Under the pieces are notes generated by a model. It was given only the letters and a program-made list of their open reading frames with translations, was not told where the DNA came from and did not search any database. The translations under genes were made by a program, and so were the position numbers. DNA of 14,007 nucleotides from JBCBWG01 sp039039985. Its GTDB lineage: Bacteria; Pseudomonadota; Alphaproteobacteria; Rhizobiales; Hyphomicrobiaceae. Every line of letters starts with the position of its first letter. The first letter of the stretch is position 1. The stretch spans positions 1 through 14,007 of the forward strand of contig JBCCOV010000134.1 of the NCBI GenBank assembly GCA_039039985.1, written 5' to 3'. This document shows positions 12,310-14,007 of the stretch, piece by piece.

Positions 12310-13524
12310 TTAATTCTTGATGAGTGCGTTGGCGTCTGTGAGAAGCGCATTGGCGCGTCGAACGTAATCGTCTGTATCTGGCAGTTTTGTTGCGGCTTGG
12401 CCGACCTTACCCTTTGAAGGCGTGGGAGCCGTTGCCGTTTCCAACGGCGGGCTTCGGACCATACTCGCGACGGACAGAGCCGCGTCGACAAGATCGCGAT
12501 ACCGTTTCGGCAGTCGAGATTTTTCCAACCCGAGAAGCGCACTAACGCCGTGATCAATACGGTCTGTAAGAACCAGCGCAGCGCCCTCGAAAACTCTGAG
12601 GTGATCTGAGCGGTGACCCAACTCAACCGCGAACCCTGACGCCGATCTTGCCGCCGCAACCGTCGCAGAGACGGCACCGCGGCGGATTGCGCGATCAGCC
12701 ACAGCAGCATAAAGCCGATACTTCTGTTCTTTCGGCAGAAACGACGCGACCTCATTGAGCCAGCGCTTACTTTTCGCACTGCTGGCATAGTCTCGCTCGG
12801 CGGCGTACTGGGCAATTGTGGGGATTGTAGTCGGCGCATAGATCGATGCGCGGAAACGGCGGAAATAACGCAGGGCGGCTTCTTCGAACTCGGCGTCCTT
12901 TCTCCCCTCCAACAGGAAACCGAGCGAGACGCGAAGTGCAGCCTCTTCGACTAGCGTTCCAATAGACAACAAGCGCGCCTGATCTAGGAGATATAGCGCA
13001 GCCGGTATGTCCTTTGGCTCGATCAAGATCGCCTTCACGATCGCGATCGAGCCACCGAGGCGACCCGGATAGTCATGAGGATCAACCTTCTCCAACAGCG
13101 TGGCGGCTTTTCTTTTCGCACCGGTCGCATAGGCAAGCATGCCGATGGCAAGCGATGCCTCATCCTCTGGAAACACCCGGTACTTCAGCGCTTCGACCAT
13201 GGGGCTCGGATTGCCGCCGCTCGCTAAGAACTGAATCAGGCCGAGGCGATTCCGTCTGTCCTTCCAGACTTCCGGATCAACAGTGATGAGATGCTTGGCA
13301 AGGCGTGCGGTCAACTCAGCGTTCAGCTTGTGGGCCGATTGATTGCCCGATACGATCTGCTCTCGCAAAACCGCGACCGATCGGAACAGCTTGTAAGGCT
13401 CCACCGCGCTGAGGTCTCGGGCATTTGAACCAACGGCCAACATCACAGTAATGCCGACGAACACAACCGCTCCGACCACGCCGCGGAGTCTCAACCTGTC
13501 GCGCCAACTGGTGTGCCTCATCAT
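12310..13524 (-). CDS. motC: Periplasmic motility protein MotC
   Basis: Periplasmic stator-associated protein known from rhizobia, needed for flagellar rotation together with MotB. It has 404 aa. A Sec signal peptide is clear: an Arg-rich start (MRHTSWRDRLRLR), a hydrophobic core VVGAVVFVGITVMLAVG and a likely cleavage near SNA-RD at about residue 36. The mature part begins with the MotC-like EPYKLFRSVAVLREQIVSGNQSA and continues as an alpha-helical, repeat-like protein (LAIGMLAYATGAKRKAATLLEKVD) with a Pro/Thr-rich stretch near the C-terminus. The ATG overlaps the motB TGA as ATGA, typical of translational coupling; a second ATG follows immediately. No damage to the frame is visible. Confidence 0.9.
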   Translation of the reverse strand: MMRHTSWRDRLRLRGVVGAVVFVGITVMLAVGSNARDLSAVEPYKLFRSVAVLREQIVSGNQSAHKLNAELTARLAKHLITVDPEVWKDRRNRLGLIQFLASGGNPSPMVEALKYRVFPEDEASLAIGMLAYATGAKRKAATLLEKVDPHDYPGRLGGSIAIVKAILIEPKDIPAALYLLDQARLLSIGTLVEEAALRVSLGFLLEGRKDAEFEEAALRYFRRFRASIYAPTTIPTIAQYAAERDYASSAKSKRWLNEVASFLPKEQKYRLYAAVADRAIRRGAVSATVAAARSASGFAVELGHRSDHLRVFEGAALVLTDRIDHGVSALLGLEKSRLPKRYRDLVDAALSVASMVRSPPLETATAPTPSKGKVGQAATKLPDTDDYVRRANALLTDANALIKN

Positions 13525-14007
13525 GACTTTTGCAACATAATCTCAATGCGTCGATTGCCGGCCGCCTGAGGGTCGTTGGGAACACTCGGACGACGGTCAG
13601 CATGTGCCTCAATCCGCTCGAACCGATCCAAACTGACGCCAAACCCCCGTAATGCACGATAGGCGGCTTCGGCGCGCGCCATGGATAAGCGCCAGTTGTC
13701 AAAGTCGCCCCCGCGGTAGGGGCGAGAGTCCGTGTGTCCGCGCAGGATAACCCGCTCTTTCCGCTTGGTGATGACCGGTGAGAGTTTACGCAGCAGCTCG
13801 ACGAGCTGAGGGTTTGGATTCGAGTTGCCGATTGAGAACATTTCAAACGTTGCCGTGTCTGCAAGGCGTATGACAATGGTCTTGTTTTCGGTACCAACTT
13901 GGATTTTGGGACCCGCACCTGCAGATTTTCCAAGGGCCTTTTTGATTTCAGCTGATAGTGCCTTTGCTGCGCGCACCAGCGCCCGTTGTTCCGCGGCCTC
14001 TTTGGCC
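13521..14007 (-). CDS. motB: Flagellar stator protein MotB, C-terminal part
   Basis: Peptidoglycan-binding half of the proton-driven stator; the N-terminal membrane helix and its proton-binding Asp lie outside the window. The frame runs open to the edge (upstream residues AKEAAEQRAL), so the GTG near 13976 is not a real start. Visible are a charged Ala/Lys linker, then an OmpA/MotB domain with VILRGHTDSRPYRGG, the N-WRLSMARAEAAYRAL helix, a DRRP stretch and the final AGNRRIEIML, the residues that contact the diaminopimelate-containing peptide. Rhizobial MotB proteins have a long periplasmic region of this type. It overlaps motC by four bases. Confidence 0.93.
   Translation of the reverse strand, partial: AKEAAEQRALVRAAKALSAEIKKALGKSAGAGPKIQVGTENKTIVIRLADTATFEMFSIGNSNPNPQLVELLRKLSPVITKRKERVILRGHTDSRPYRGGDFDNWRLSMARAEAAYRALRGFGVSLDRFERIEAHADRRPSVPNDPQAAGNRRIEIMLQKS

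Overview
The window looks like chromosomal DNA of an alphaproteobacterium, probably Hyphomicrobiales (Rhizobiales). The best evidence is the right half: a minus-strand run of motB-motC-fliK/motD-fliG-fliM. MotC is a periplasmic motility protein characteristic of rhizobia-type bacteria, and the motB/motC/motD grouping is typical of that order. No species can be named from the sequence alone.

Right half (about 7726-14007, all minus strand): the C-terminal end of MotB (cut by the window edge), MotC (overlapping motB by ATGA), FliK/MotD (6 bp after motC), a 225-bp gap, FliG, a divergent FliM that lacks the usual N-terminal CheY-P-binding peptide, and a GH24 lysozyme-type muramidase directly after fliM. 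This reads as one stator/switch/hook-length block ending in a peptidoglycan hydrolase.

Left half (about 1-7720): an accessory-looking module bracketed by two related, GC-rich, inverted repeat blocks (about 1-200 and 7499-7718). The blocks share a perfect 34-bp core in opposite orientations plus shorter modules in a shuffled order. Between them lie a membrane-bound GGDEF-EAL protein (minus), a reverse transcriptase fused to a C-terminal TIR domain (minus), a small membrane protein (minus), a 590-bp gene-poor stretch with a perfect 20-bp palindrome, and a soluble PAS-PAS-GGDEF-EAL protein (plus).

The most notable system is the RT-TIR gene. It has retron-like features (LPQGAP, YADD, a VTG triplet after the palm, and a thumb-like segment) and a TIR domain with a candidate catalytic Glu. 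Just upstream of it sits a structured region: a perfect 13-bp-arm hairpin enclosed by two imperfectly complementary segments. I read this as a probable single-gene RT-effector anti-phage system with an unresolved msr-msd RNA. The two flanking c-di-GMP enzymes have intact GGDEF and EAL signatures but degenerate inhibitory I-sites. They may modulate motility or surface behaviour, but nothing in the sequence ties them functionally to the RT-TIR gene.
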